Origin: Kosmotogales bacterium
Lineage (GTDB): Bacteria > Thermotogota > Thermotogae > Petrotogales > Kosmotogaceae
Reading direction: 5' to 3'
Assembly (NCBI GenBank): GCA_030156385.1
Contig: JASGMR010000014.1
Coordinates: 1 to 34,530 of the forward strand
Length of the DNA: 34,530 nucleotides
A program made the position numbers and the translations under genes. The notes beneath the pieces were generated by a model. That model was not told the origin of the DNA and ran no database searches. It saw only the letters and a program-made list of their open reading frames with translations. Positions 23,006 through 31,020 of the stretch are shown piece by piece (the first letter of the stretch is position 1; each line of letters begins with the position of its first letter).

Positions 23006-24934
23006 TTGAAGAAAAACTTATTTATTTTTCTCATAGGATTAGTTACAGTGTTTTTATCTTCTTATTTTTCCTATACTTCTACAATTTTGATTATCATACC
23101 GCTGTTATTTATTCCGGGATGGCTTATGATAACTTTCTCTCACTTAATACATATTTTAAAAAAGTATAAAAAAAAGCATAACAAATTTTATTTCATAACT
23201 TTTCCGGTAACACAAACGATAATTGCATTGATAATTGCCGATTTCAAGCTTACAGAACCTTATTCAGCAGAGTTTGAATTTTTTATTATTATCCTTTGCT
23301 GGGGAATATTTCTTTTGATTCTCATTTTTTCAGATTTCTATGATCTTATTAAAAAAAACTGTTTAACAGGAATAGAAAGAGTAAAAATGATTTTAATATT
23401 CGCTGCAAAAAGTACTCTTGGAATATTTTTGTTTTTAGTATTTCTGTTTTTAATATGGCCGGGAAACTTCGTATTCATAATCCGGAATCCCGGCTGGATA
23501 GTTTCAAAATTCATAACTAATGAAGAACAGTATAAAAAAGAAGTTTATTCGGATTCAACATACGCATTATTTTATATAAATGAACTGGAATTAACAACAA
23601 AAGAAATATTAAAAGAAGAAGAATTATTCAAAAAGAACTTCACTCAGATGACCGAAATTGAAAAGGATAAAATTTCCGGGCTCTGGATGAGATTCATAGA
23701 TTATGTATCTGGTTTGAGGTATATCCAAAATAAATATGTATCATACAGTTCAATAAAAGAATCTCTCAAAAACAATGAAAATGTAGAATCGATTATTATT
23801 GAAGCATCGTGCCTCCTGGCAAAGGTTAAAAATACCTATGAAATTGTAGAACTACTCAACAACAACAAAATTTTAGAGAACTATCTGAACTATGGTTATG
23901 TAACTAACATTTTTCCAAGAAACGAATATTTTTTTCTGAAACAGGAATTGGGAAGCATATTAAATATATACCACTTAAAAAAATTATTCAGCTATTTCGA
24001 CAATGGGAATTTTTCGATCTCCGATAATATGGAAATGAATGATTTACTGAATTATATTAATTCTAATGAGATCTACATCCGAGAACTTTATGAAGGCAGA
24101 AAATTCGATCTTTATTCAGAAAACTTTTTTGAACAACTGGACAAATTCACAAATTTTATTCTGAGCCCGGCGAGAAAAAGTATAATGATAACTCTGACCG
24201 GTATAGAATATGGCCCCAGAAAGAATAAACTGATATCGGGGAATGAAATAAAAAATATTGAAAAAATGCTTTCACCCGGTGATATATTGCTCAGAAGAAA
24301 CAAATGGCAGGTAACTAATATCGGAATTCCAGGCTTTTGGACTCATTCCGGAATATACACGGGAAGTCTACAGAAGCTGGATGAATATTTTGCCGGAATC
24401 GAATCACTGGACGGTTTAAAATTCAGTGAGTATCTACAGCAAAATTACAAAAAAATATACGATTATTACAATGATAATAATCCTTCAGTGATAGAATCAA
24501 TAGCACCCTGTGTATCACTGACCGCTTTGTCGAATATAGCCGAATCGGATTTTTTTGCAGTTCTGCGGCCTGAGTTGAGTAAGGAAGATATATTCAAAGC
24601 GATAATCAAAGCCTATGAATTTTACCAAACACCCTATGATTATTCTTTTGATTTTTTCACAGATGACGGTTTGATATGCAGCGAATTAATTTCAAAATCT
24701 TATTACACCGATGATACAAAAAGGGGACTCAATTTTTATTATAATGAATACGAGAATAAACCGATCCTTTATCCAAATGATATCGCAAAGAAATTTGCTG
24801 TAGACTATGGAACAGATAAAGAAGAATTGGATCTGGTTGTTTTTTACGATGCGATGGATATAGAAGAATCTTCTTTCATAAATTCTGTAGAAGCCTTCAT
24901 CCAATCATCGGAGAGATCAAAATGGGATTTCTAA
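23006..24934 (+). CDS. Membrane protein with a C-terminal YiiX-like permuted papain-fold hydrolase domain
   Basis: 642 residues. The first 170 residues hold about five hydrophobic segments (two near 4-55, then about 65-80, 90-112 and 125-160). A helical, charged region follows to about 400. The C-terminal domain begins LSPGDILLRRNKWQVTN and has His447 in PGFWTHSGIYTG and Cys558 in DGLICSELISKSYY. The His-before-Cys order and the PGDILL/HSGIY/CSELI pattern match the circularly permuted NlpC/P60 (YiiX/YebB, DUF830-like) group, which acts on peptide or lipid-linked bonds. The start TTG has GGAG only two bases upstream and is therefore less certain. The next gene, a secreted phosphoesterase, is 12 bases away. 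Confidence 0.75.
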   Translation: MKKNLFIFLIGLVTVFLSSYFSYTSTILIIIPLLFIPGWLMITFSHLIHILKKYKKKHNKFYFITFPVTQTIIALIIADFKLTEPYSAEFEFFIIILCWGIFLLILIFSDFYDLIKKNCLTGIERVKMILIFAAKSTLGIFLFLVFLFLIWPGNFVFIIRNPGWIVSKFITNEEQYKKEVYSDSTYALFYINELELTTKEILKEEELFKKNFTQMTEIEKDKISGLWMRFIDYVSGLRYIQNKYVSYSSIKESLKNNENVESIIIEASCLLAKVKNTYEIVELLNNNKILENYLNYGYVTNIFPRNEYFFLKQELGSILNIYHLKKLFSYFDNGNFSISDNMEMNDLLNYINSNEIYIRELYEGRKFDLYSENFFEQLDKFTNFILSPARKSIMITLTGIEYGPRKNKLISGNEIKNIEKMLSPGDILLRRNKWQVTNIGIPGFWTHSGIYTGSLQKLDEYFAGIESLDGLKFSEYLQQNYKKIYDYYNDNNPSVIESIAPCVSLTALSNIAESDFFAVLRPELSKEDIFKAIIKAYEFYQTPYDYSFDFFTDDGLICSELISKSYYTDDTKRGLNFYYNEYENKPILYPNDIAKKFAVDYGTDKEELDLVVFYDAMDIEESSFINSVEAFIQSSERSKWDF

Positions 24935-24946
24935 AGGGGGTAAAAA

Positions 24947-26734
24947 ATGAAAAAAATCATTTCGGTTTTATTAGTATTGAACATAGCTTTGCTTGGATTC
25001 ACCTTCTACGAAGAATACAATCTATATTTTGGAAATCTTCACTCTCATACGGAATATTCCGACGGAGTGGAAACTCCTGAAACGGCTCTGGAATACGCAA
25101 ATGATTTCATTGATTTTATGGCAATAACCGATCACGCCCATTACTTCTCACAGGAATTACCGAACGGTAAAAACAAATACGATTCTATAATCGATGAGTG
25201 TAAAACCTTGACAACTGGTACATTCCTCGGAATACCCGGGTTCGAATGGACAGCGAGTGGACCGGGTCACATAAATTTTTACGATGTAAGAACGTATACG
25301 GATAGAAACATCGATCCAAACCTGGTTTCTCTTTATGAGTGGGTTAATGCCAATAAACCAATTGGACAGTTTAATCACCCCATTTCCATGTTTGGAAACT
25401 TCGACGATTGCAAATATTATCCATACGTAGATAAATATATGAATTTATTTGAAATTGGTAATGGAAACTGGTATCAGAATCAAACTGTATCGGAGGAAAT
25501 GCTTGAAAACTTTGCCCTGGCATTGAATAATGGATGGCATGTTGGAACAACAATTGGACAGGATAATCACAAGGCAAATTGGGGATCCGCCAATGATTCC
25601 AGAACCGCTATATATTCAAAATCTTTAGCAGCGGAGGATATTTATCATTCAATGAAAAATATGCTCACTTACGGGACAGAAGACAAGAACCTTATATTGA
25701 AATTCTGGGCAAATGACGAACCTGCCGGTTCAATAATATACGATCCTTTTTTGGTAAAATTTAATATAGAGTTGATCGAAACACCGGATGACAAAATTGA
25801 AACGGTTTACATTTACGATAAAAATGGAATTTATGATGAAATTCACGTTGATTCAAATGAATTCAAATATAACTTTGAAATAGAACCGGAATCAGGATAT
25901 GAATTCTATTACCTGATAATAAAAGAATGCGATGGCGAAAGGGCAGTTTCAACTCCTATATGGTTTCAATCATCAAACAAAACTTATCTTTTAAATTTAA
26001 AGGCATATCCAAAAAGCGTAAAGAGTGGAGAGTTCACAAAATTGTTTTTCGACCTGGTTAACATGAATACGGAGGAAAAGATTCTCAATCTGTCGATAAA
26101 AAGCGATACAGAAAAAACGATTCTTTCAAAAGATTACAATCTCAAAGGAGAATCGATATCTTATGAGAGTATTGAAATCCCCGTAAACGAAGAAAAAATG
26201 CTCCTCTATATAGATGATATATTTTATTCGGAAATAAAAATAAAAATAATGTCGGAAGACTCATTAAACATAATAATAGATAAAACTCATTATAACTACG
26301 GAGAAGATTACAGAGCACGATTCATTGATGAAATGTCCAACAAAGGAAATCAAGTGAGCTATCTGGAAAAAATGATAAAGAAAGATTCTCTGGATAAAGC
26401 AAATGTGTTTATAATTCCTCTTCCGGGAGAAGAAGGAACATTCGATAAAATGAAGATGCTTCATACAATGCATTATCCGATACTGGAAACTTTTATAAAA
26501 AGTGGTGGTACATTGATAATGATTGGTAATCCCGCTCAAAAGACTGAAGAAATTGTTCAGAGTTATAATGATTTTCTCATTAATATTGGTGTTGAGGATA
26601 CCTTTGATGAATCGGGAAAAATGTTAAATTCAGGAAATTCGGAATACATACAAAAAATAGAAGGGGGAAAAATAATACTACTTGCAGATGAAGATGACAC
26701 AAAATTGATCGGGATTTTGAACAAAAAATGGTAA
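24947..26734 (+). CDS. Secreted PHP-domain phosphoesterase (CehA/McbA type) with C-terminal GATase-like domain
   Basis: 595 residues with a short N-terminal hydrophobic signal (to about residue 20). The PHP metal site is intact: NLHSHTEYSDG (H32, H34, D39), ITDHAH (D62, H63), GFEWTASGPGHINFYD, FNHP and GQDNHK. This matches the CehA/McbA metallohydrolase branch. A beta-rich middle part follows (about 270-430). The last 160 residues (from DSLNIIIDKTHYNYG, through FIKSGGTLIMIGNP) resemble the DUF4350/GATase1-like domain. It is predicted to act outside the membrane. Gene spacing (12 bases, GGGGGT site) ties it to the YiiX-like protein. Substrate unknown; converges with lacI, nine bases apart. Confidence 0.85.
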   Translation: MKKIISVLLVLNIALLGFTFYEEYNLYFGNLHSHTEYSDGVETPETALEYANDFIDFMAITDHAHYFSQELPNGKNKYDSIIDECKTLTTGTFLGIPGFEWTASGPGHINFYDVRTYTDRNIDPNLVSLYEWVNANKPIGQFNHPISMFGNFDDCKYYPYVDKYMNLFEIGNGNWYQNQTVSEEMLENFALALNNGWHVGTTIGQDNHKANWGSANDSRTAIYSKSLAAEDIYHSMKNMLTYGTEDKNLILKFWANDEPAGSIIYDPFLVKFNIELIETPDDKIETVYIYDKNGIYDEIHVDSNEFKYNFEIEPESGYEFYYLIIKECDGERAVSTPIWFQSSNKTYLLNLKAYPKSVKSGEFTKLFFDLVNMNTEEKILNLSIKSDTEKTILSKDYNLKGESISYESIEIPVNEEKMLLYIDDIFYSEIKIKIMSEDSLNIIIDKTHYNYGEDYRARFIDEMSNKGNQVSYLEKMIKKDSLDKANVFIIPLPGEEGTFDKMKMLHTMHYPILETFIKSGGTLIMIGNPAQKTEEIVQSYNDFLINIGVEDTFDESGKMLNSGNSEYIQKIEGGKIILLADEDDTKLIGILNKKW

Positions 26735-26743
26735 ATTTATACA

Positions 26744-27742
26744 CTAAGTTTCTCTAATTACAAGAGATACTTTTAATATTTTTTTCTTTGTAAATTTTCT
26801 TCTGCCTGTGATTTTTTGCGTGAGAAGTTTTACAGCTTCGTATCCTTCTTTTTGTTTATCTATATGTATAGTAGTTAATTTAGGAGAAAAGATAGATGAA
26901 AACAAAATATCATCATATCCTATAACGCTTATTTCTTTCAAAAGAGCATTGTTAACAGATCTCAATGCATTTATTACGGCAAATGCTCTCATATCGTTAA
27001 AACAAAATATGCCATCAAATGGATAGCATCTTTTTTCAAAGTATAATGATCTAATTATGTTAAAAACCTCCCCATAATCAGAATTTTTATCCTTTATAAC
27101 TGTGCATTTTAATCCCATTTCACTTAATTTCGAAATGAACCCTTTCTCTCTACTCATTGATGCAGAATTTTCAGAAGAAGAATTTATCATAAGTAATTTT
27201 CTCTTTCCCTTGGAAAAAAGATATTCAGCTGCTATTTGCCCACCAAAATAATCATCAGTATAAATCTCATCAACATCAAATTTATCATAATTTCTTCCAA
27301 TTATTACAATGGGAAATTTTTTTTCTACAAGTTTTTGAATATACGAAATATTTGGGTCAGTTGGAATTATTATTATTCCATCTACCCTGTGTTCCATTAA
27401 AGTATTTATAGCTGTTTTTCCTTCTTCTTCTCTAAGTTTTGTATTCATAAGGATCATTCTATAATTATATTTAGAAACACCTTTTTCTATCCCACCAAGT
27501 ATTTCTGAAAAAAAAGGATCAAATTCTGATTCAAATATCACACCTATAGTTTTGCTCATTTTATTTCTCATCATGGTAGCCGTCACATTTCTTATATAAC
27601 CCAATTCTTCAATCTTTGTAAGCACCTTTTTCTTAGTTTCTTCAGATACGTCAGGTTTTTTATTTATCACTCTTGAAACAGTTGAAACAGATATATTCAA
27701 TTCCTTTGCAACAGTTTTTATAGTAACATATCCTTTTTTCAA
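26744..27742 (-). CDS. LacI-family transcriptional repressor of the adjacent sugar operon
   Basis: 332 residues. The N-terminal DNA-binding domain is classical: VTIKTVAKELNISVSTVSRV, hinge-preceding KKVLTKIEELGY, and the minor-groove hinge helix region before SKTIGVIFE. The effector domain is a type-1 periplasmic-binding fold with IIIPTDPNISYI, DEIYTDDYFGGQIAAEYL, FDGIFCFNDMRAFA and ISVIGYDDILFSSIFSPKLT near the end. Start is TTG with GGAGG seven bases upstream. It is divergent from the sugar uptake operon, whose promoter carries an inverted-repeat operator with the CCGG centre usual for this family. The inducer is probably the transported sugar or its cleavage product. Confidence 0.95.
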   Translation of the reverse strand: MKKGYVTIKTVAKELNISVSTVSRVINKKPDVSEETKKKVLTKIEELGYIRNVTATMMRNKMSKTIGVIFESEFDPFFSEILGGIEKGVSKYNYRMILMNTKLREEEGKTAINTLMEHRVDGIIIIPTDPNISYIQKLVEKKFPIVIIGRNYDKFDVDEIYTDDYFGGQIAAEYLFSKGKRKLLMINSSSENSASMSREKGFISKLSEMGLKCTVIKDKNSDYGEVFNIIRSLYFEKRCYPFDGIFCFNDMRAFAVINALRSVNNALLKEISVIGYDDILFSSIFSPKLTTIHIDKQKEGYEAVKLLTQKITGRRKFTKKKILKVSLVIRET

Positions 27743-27778
27743 AAAATTTCCTCCTCAAAAAACATCTTCTTTAGTTTT

Positions 27779-27787
27779 ATTCTATCA
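27779..27787 (-). promoter_or_regulatory. Extended -10 promoter of lacI
   Basis: On the minus strand TGATAGAAT, an extended -10 box, lies 37 bases upstream of the TTG start. No strong -35 is seen. The operator of the sugar operon is over 120 bases away, so direct autorepression is not evident. Confidence 0.5.
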
Positions 27788-27885
27788 GATTTTTCTATTT
27801 AATCGTCGAATTACGAGAGAAGGTGAAAATGATCAATCACTAAATATAATAAAGTTTATTCGTGCATTATTGATTATAACGAAGA

Positions 27886-27913
27886 TTTGTCGATAATATA
27901 TTCGTGCTATAAT
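27886..27913 (+). promoter_or_regulatory. Promoter of the sugar uptake operon
   Basis: TTTGTC (27886-27891) and TATAAT (27908-27913) with a 16-base spacer; the -10 is extended (TGCTATAAT). The inverted-repeat operator starts on the first base of the -10 hexamer. Transcription would begin near 27920, within the operator, giving a leader of about 90 bases before the binding-protein gene. Confidence 0.75.
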
Positions 27914-27943
27914 GTTACCGGTAACGGAACCGGTAACATTATA
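27908..27943 (+). promoter_or_regulatory. LacI-type operator, 15-base inverted repeat over the -10 box
   Basis: TATAATGTTACCGGT (27908-27922) and ACCGGTAACATTATA (27929-27943) are perfect reverse complements around a six-base spacer. Inside, GTTACCGGTAAC (27914-27925) is a perfect 12-base palindrome with the central CG typical of LacI-family operators, and a second, weaker ACCGGT-centred site follows 12 bases later. It covers the -10 box and start point, so binding would block polymerase directly. Confidence 0.88.
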
Positions 27944-28008
27944 TAAAATATATTTTACAAAAATCATCGTTCAAAATGGGGTAACTAATTTATTGAGGAG
28001 GTTTTTTT

Positions 28009-29256
28009 ATGATTAGAAAGTTGGTAATATTTTTACTTATTGGATGTTTCATATTTTCCAGTTTGCTAATTGCAAAGGAAACAATTATTTTATGGGACCA
28101 AAAACAGGAAACAGAAAAAATTGTAAAAATGTTTAACGAAAAGATGGGCAAAGAAGGAAAGGAAATCGAAGTAAAATTAGAACTAATACCATATGATCAA
28201 ATGGTTCCAAAATTCATGGCATCTCTATCTACAGGAAGAGCTCCGGATTTATATGGACTAGATATAGTACAATTTCCATATTTTATTTCAATAGGTGCAT
28301 TTGCTGATATCACAGAATGGGCAAAAGCATTGCCATTCTTTGAAGAACTTCCAAATGGAATGATACAAGTCGGCATGAAAGATAACAGAATTTTTGCACT
28401 CCCTTATCAAATAGATCTTTCAACCATACTTTGGAATAAAGATATGTTTAAAGAAGCCGGTCTTGACCCAGAACAACCTCCAAAGACCTGGTATGAATTG
28501 GTCGAAATAGGACAGAAATTGACTATTGACAAAGATGGAGATGGAATCATTGATCAGTGGGGTTTCAATCTTGCCGGCGGTGGCGCTGGAGCATATATGT
28601 TCTGGTTTATGCCTTTTGTTTGGGGAAATGGTGGCAGTATGTTTGATAACGATGGTAATGTTGTTCTAGATAGTTACGAAACTGTGGAGGCATTACAGTT
28701 TTGGAGTGACTTGATTCACAAATATAAAATTGCTCCTGTATCTTCAGTACAGTATGGTTCCGGAGATAGGTATAATGCTTTTGTGTCCGGTAAACTCGCC
28801 ATTTACTTAGGAGGAAATTTCAATATCACTTCTTTACTTAAGGATGCACCAAACATGGATTTCGGAGTTGCTTCTATTCCAAAAAACAGAGGAAGTTATG
28901 CCTCTTTCGGGGGTGGTAGTTTGCTTGGGATAACTTCACAATGCAAAAACATCGATGCTGCTAAAGAATTTATGAAATTCGTCTATTCCGAAGAAGCTCA
29001 AATAGAGGCTTATGCACCGGATCTTCAATTACTCGCTAGACCGAGTCTTTATGACAACAAATATTACAATGAAATACCTCAAATGGAAGATTTTGCTGAA
29101 ATATTGAGCACAGCGCGTACCCCATATTCAATTAAATATAACGAAATATACGATCCCGTCCAATATTACTTTGAAAGCGTATTCTTAGGTGAAATGGACG
29201 CAAAAACGGCCGTTGAAAAATGCACTACAGAAATAAAGGAAATACTTGGCAAATGA
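28009..29256 (+). CDS. ABC transporter sugar-binding protein, family 1
   Basis: 415 residues with a signal peptide (MIRKLVIFLLIGCFIFSSLL, then IAKE). Family-1 (MalE-like) landmarks: ITLW-like IILWDQKQETEKIV, FMASLSTGRAPDLYGLD, ALPYQIDLSTILWNKDMFKEAG, and DKDGDGIIDQWGF, a calcium-binding-like loop common in these proteins. The cysteine in the signal lies in the hydrophobic core, so a lipoprotein is not clearly indicated. Ribosome site GAGGAGG. It is the first gene of the LacI-controlled operon and would deliver a sugar to the two permeases that follow. The glycosidase in the operon suggests an arabinofuranosyl- or related oligosaccharide. Confidence 0.95.
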   Translation: MIRKLVIFLLIGCFIFSSLLIAKETIILWDQKQETEKIVKMFNEKMGKEGKEIEVKLELIPYDQMVPKFMASLSTGRAPDLYGLDIVQFPYFISIGAFADITEWAKALPFFEELPNGMIQVGMKDNRIFALPYQIDLSTILWNKDMFKEAGLDPEQPPKTWYELVEIGQKLTIDKDGDGIIDQWGFNLAGGGAGAYMFWFMPFVWGNGGSMFDNDGNVVLDSYETVEALQFWSDLIHKYKIAPVSSVQYGSGDRYNAFVSGKLAIYLGGNFNITSLLKDAPNMDFGVASIPKNRGSYASFGGGSLLGITSQCKNIDAAKEFMKFVYSEEAQIEAYAPDLQLLARPSLYDNKYYNEIPQMEDFAEILSTARTPYSIKYNEIYDPVQYYFESVFLGEMDAKTAVEKCTTEIKEILGK

Positions 29257-29264
29257 GTATTCAC

Positions 29265-29290
29265 TTCGGGGTGGCATTTGTCATCCCGAA
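29265..29290 (+). repeat. Intercistronic hairpin, REP-like, between binding-protein and permease genes
   Basis: TTCGGGGTG (29265-29273) pairs with CATCCCGAA (29282-29290) over nine base pairs with one G-U, around an eight-base loop. There is no T-run, so it is not a standard terminator. It probably stabilises the 3' end of the binding-protein message, as known between malE and malF. The TGTCATCCCGAA half resembles palindromic repeats scattered through many genomes. Confidence 0.6.
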
Positions 29291-29314
29291 TTATCTCTTT
29301 CCGGAGGAAATTTT

Positions 29315-30190
29315 ATGAAGCAAAGAAATAGAAAATATCTTATAAGTCTGGCGTTTTTATCGCCCATTATAATTATGGTGAGCATTTTTTTTGTATATCC
29401 TTTAATTAAAGTTATAATCATGTCTTTCCAAGAATGGCAAGTTATGGGAGAGTCTAGGTTTATAGGATTTTCTAATTATGTCAATGCACTAACTGATGGT
29501 GAATTTTGGAAAACTTTATGGAATACCGTCATATATGCAATAATAGTCACTCCTATGATCTTCATTCCCGCCGTACTTTTGGCAATAGCTTTACGTTATA
29601 CAAATAAATCCAGCAAATTTTTTAGAACAATTTTCTTCATTCCATATGCTATCTCTTTTGTAGCAGCAAGCTATATATGGAAGTGGATCTATAACGATAT
29701 GTATGGAATTCTCAATTATGTACTTATTTCATTTCATATGATTGATAATCCTATTAACTGGCTTGGAAACACATGGTTATCCAGAATAATGGTTTCAATA
29801 ATGGTCTCATGGAAAACTCTCGGATTCACAATGATCATCGTAATTGCGGGATTACAGGGAATTGAGCCCCAGATATACGAGGCGGCTTCTATCGACGGTG
29901 CAAAGAAGTCTCAGATATTGAGATATGTCACGCTGCCACTTTTAAAACCTACTTTAATTCTTGCACTTATTTTGTCGCTTGCAGGATCGTTTAAGGCATT
30001 TGATCATTTTTACATAATGACTAAAGGTGGCCCTTTAAAGAGTACCGAAACCATCGTAATGTATATAAACAAGGTTGCTTTCGAATATTATAATATAGGT
30101 CTAGGTTCGGCTATATCGGTAATATTCTTGATCATCTTACTTATAATAAGCTATCTACAATTAAAAGCTGGGGGATTTAACAATGAGTAA
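29315..30190 (+). CDS. ABC sugar transporter permease, MalF/LacF type
   Basis: 291 residues with about six membrane segments, beginning with YLISLAFLSPIIIMVSIFFV. The cytoplasmic EAA loop that docks the ATPase is EAASIDGAKKSQILRYVTLP. The N-terminal PLIKVIIMSFQEW and FSNYVNAL segments are usual in this family. Start choice: the ATG at 29315 follows GGAGG by seven bases; a longer frame from 29246 would run through the REP-like hairpin. It overlaps the next permease by eight bases. Confidence 0.95.
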   Translation: MKQRNRKYLISLAFLSPIIIMVSIFFVYPLIKVIIMSFQEWQVMGESRFIGFSNYVNALTDGEFWKTLWNTVIYAIIVTPMIFIPAVLLAIALRYTNKSSKFFRTIFFIPYAISFVAASYIWKWIYNDMYGILNYVLISFHMIDNPINWLGNTWLSRIMVSIMVSWKTLGFTMIIVIAGLQGIEPQIYEAASIDGAKKSQILRYVTLPLLKPTLILALILSLAGSFKAFDHFYIMTKGGPLKSTETIVMYINKVAFEYYNIGLGSAISVIFLIILLIISYLQLKAGGFNNE

Positions 30191-31004
30191 AAAGCTTTTG
30201 ATAACGCTTATATTAATATCAGCATTTTTTTTGATCGCTTTTTACTGGGCTGCTCTGACTTCATTCAAACCACCTAGTGAGGTTCTTACCTATCCCCCAA
30301 GCTTTATCACTTTGAATCCAACTTTTGAACAATACGGAAAATTATTCACGACAGCCGATTCAATATTTCTAAGATATGTAGGAAATACATTTATGCTTTG
30401 CGGATTATCCATAAGTATGGTTTTGATAATGAGTATACTCGGAGGATATTCACTGAGTAAATTAACATTCAGGGGTAGTAATATTATATTTCTTGTTATT
30501 CTCTCAATAATAATGGTTCCTTACCAGGCATTGTTAATACCACTTTATGATTTGATGAGTAAATTAGGCCTCTTGGATACAATTTTTGGATTATCACTGA
30601 TTTATGCGACATATTTTATGCCATTTTGTATATTTATGATGAAGAATTATTTTTCATCTCTACCCAATACGTTACGCGAAAGTGCTCTTATTGACGGTGC
30701 ATCAGAAATAAAAATACTTTTTAAAATTCATCTCCCATTGTCACTACCCGCGATTGCTACTGTTATCGTATATGTATTCTTAATGACATGGAATGATTTC
30801 ATATTATCACTTATATTCACCAGCTCAAGCGAGGTAAGAAATATTCAAGTTGGAATTATGAATTTTGCAACATCAAGATTCACTCAGGATTGGGGTCTGA
30901 TAAATGCTGGAGCCATTTTCAGCATTATTCCAAGCATTTTGGTTTTTTTACTTTTACAAAAATACTATGTTGAAGGCATGACATCCGGATCAGGTAAAGG
31001 ATAA
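30183..31004 (+). CDS. ABC sugar transporter permease, MalG/LacG type
   Basis: 273 residues, six membrane segments. The EAA loop is RESALIDGASEIKILFKIHL; the family's PPSEVLTYPPSFI and GGYSLSKLTFRG are present, and the C-terminus is close to the family's usual QKYYVEGMTSGSGKG ending. Its start overlaps the MalF-type gene by eight bases, ensuring equal synthesis of the pair. No ATPase follows; a shared MsmK/MalK-type ATPase encoded elsewhere must power the transporter (inference from family practice). Confidence 0.95.
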   Translation: MSKKLLITLILISAFFLIAFYWAALTSFKPPSEVLTYPPSFITLNPTFEQYGKLFTTADSIFLRYVGNTFMLCGLSISMVLIMSILGGYSLSKLTFRGSNIIFLVILSIIMVPYQALLIPLYDLMSKLGLLDTIFGLSLIYATYFMPFCIFMMKNYFSSLPNTLRESALIDGASEIKILFKIHLPLSLPAIATVIVYVFLMTWNDFILSLIFTSSSEVRNIQVGIMNFATSRFTQDWGLINAGAIFSIIPSILVFLLLQKYYVEGMTSGSGKG

Positions 31005-31020
31005 TGAAGTTGGAGGAAAT

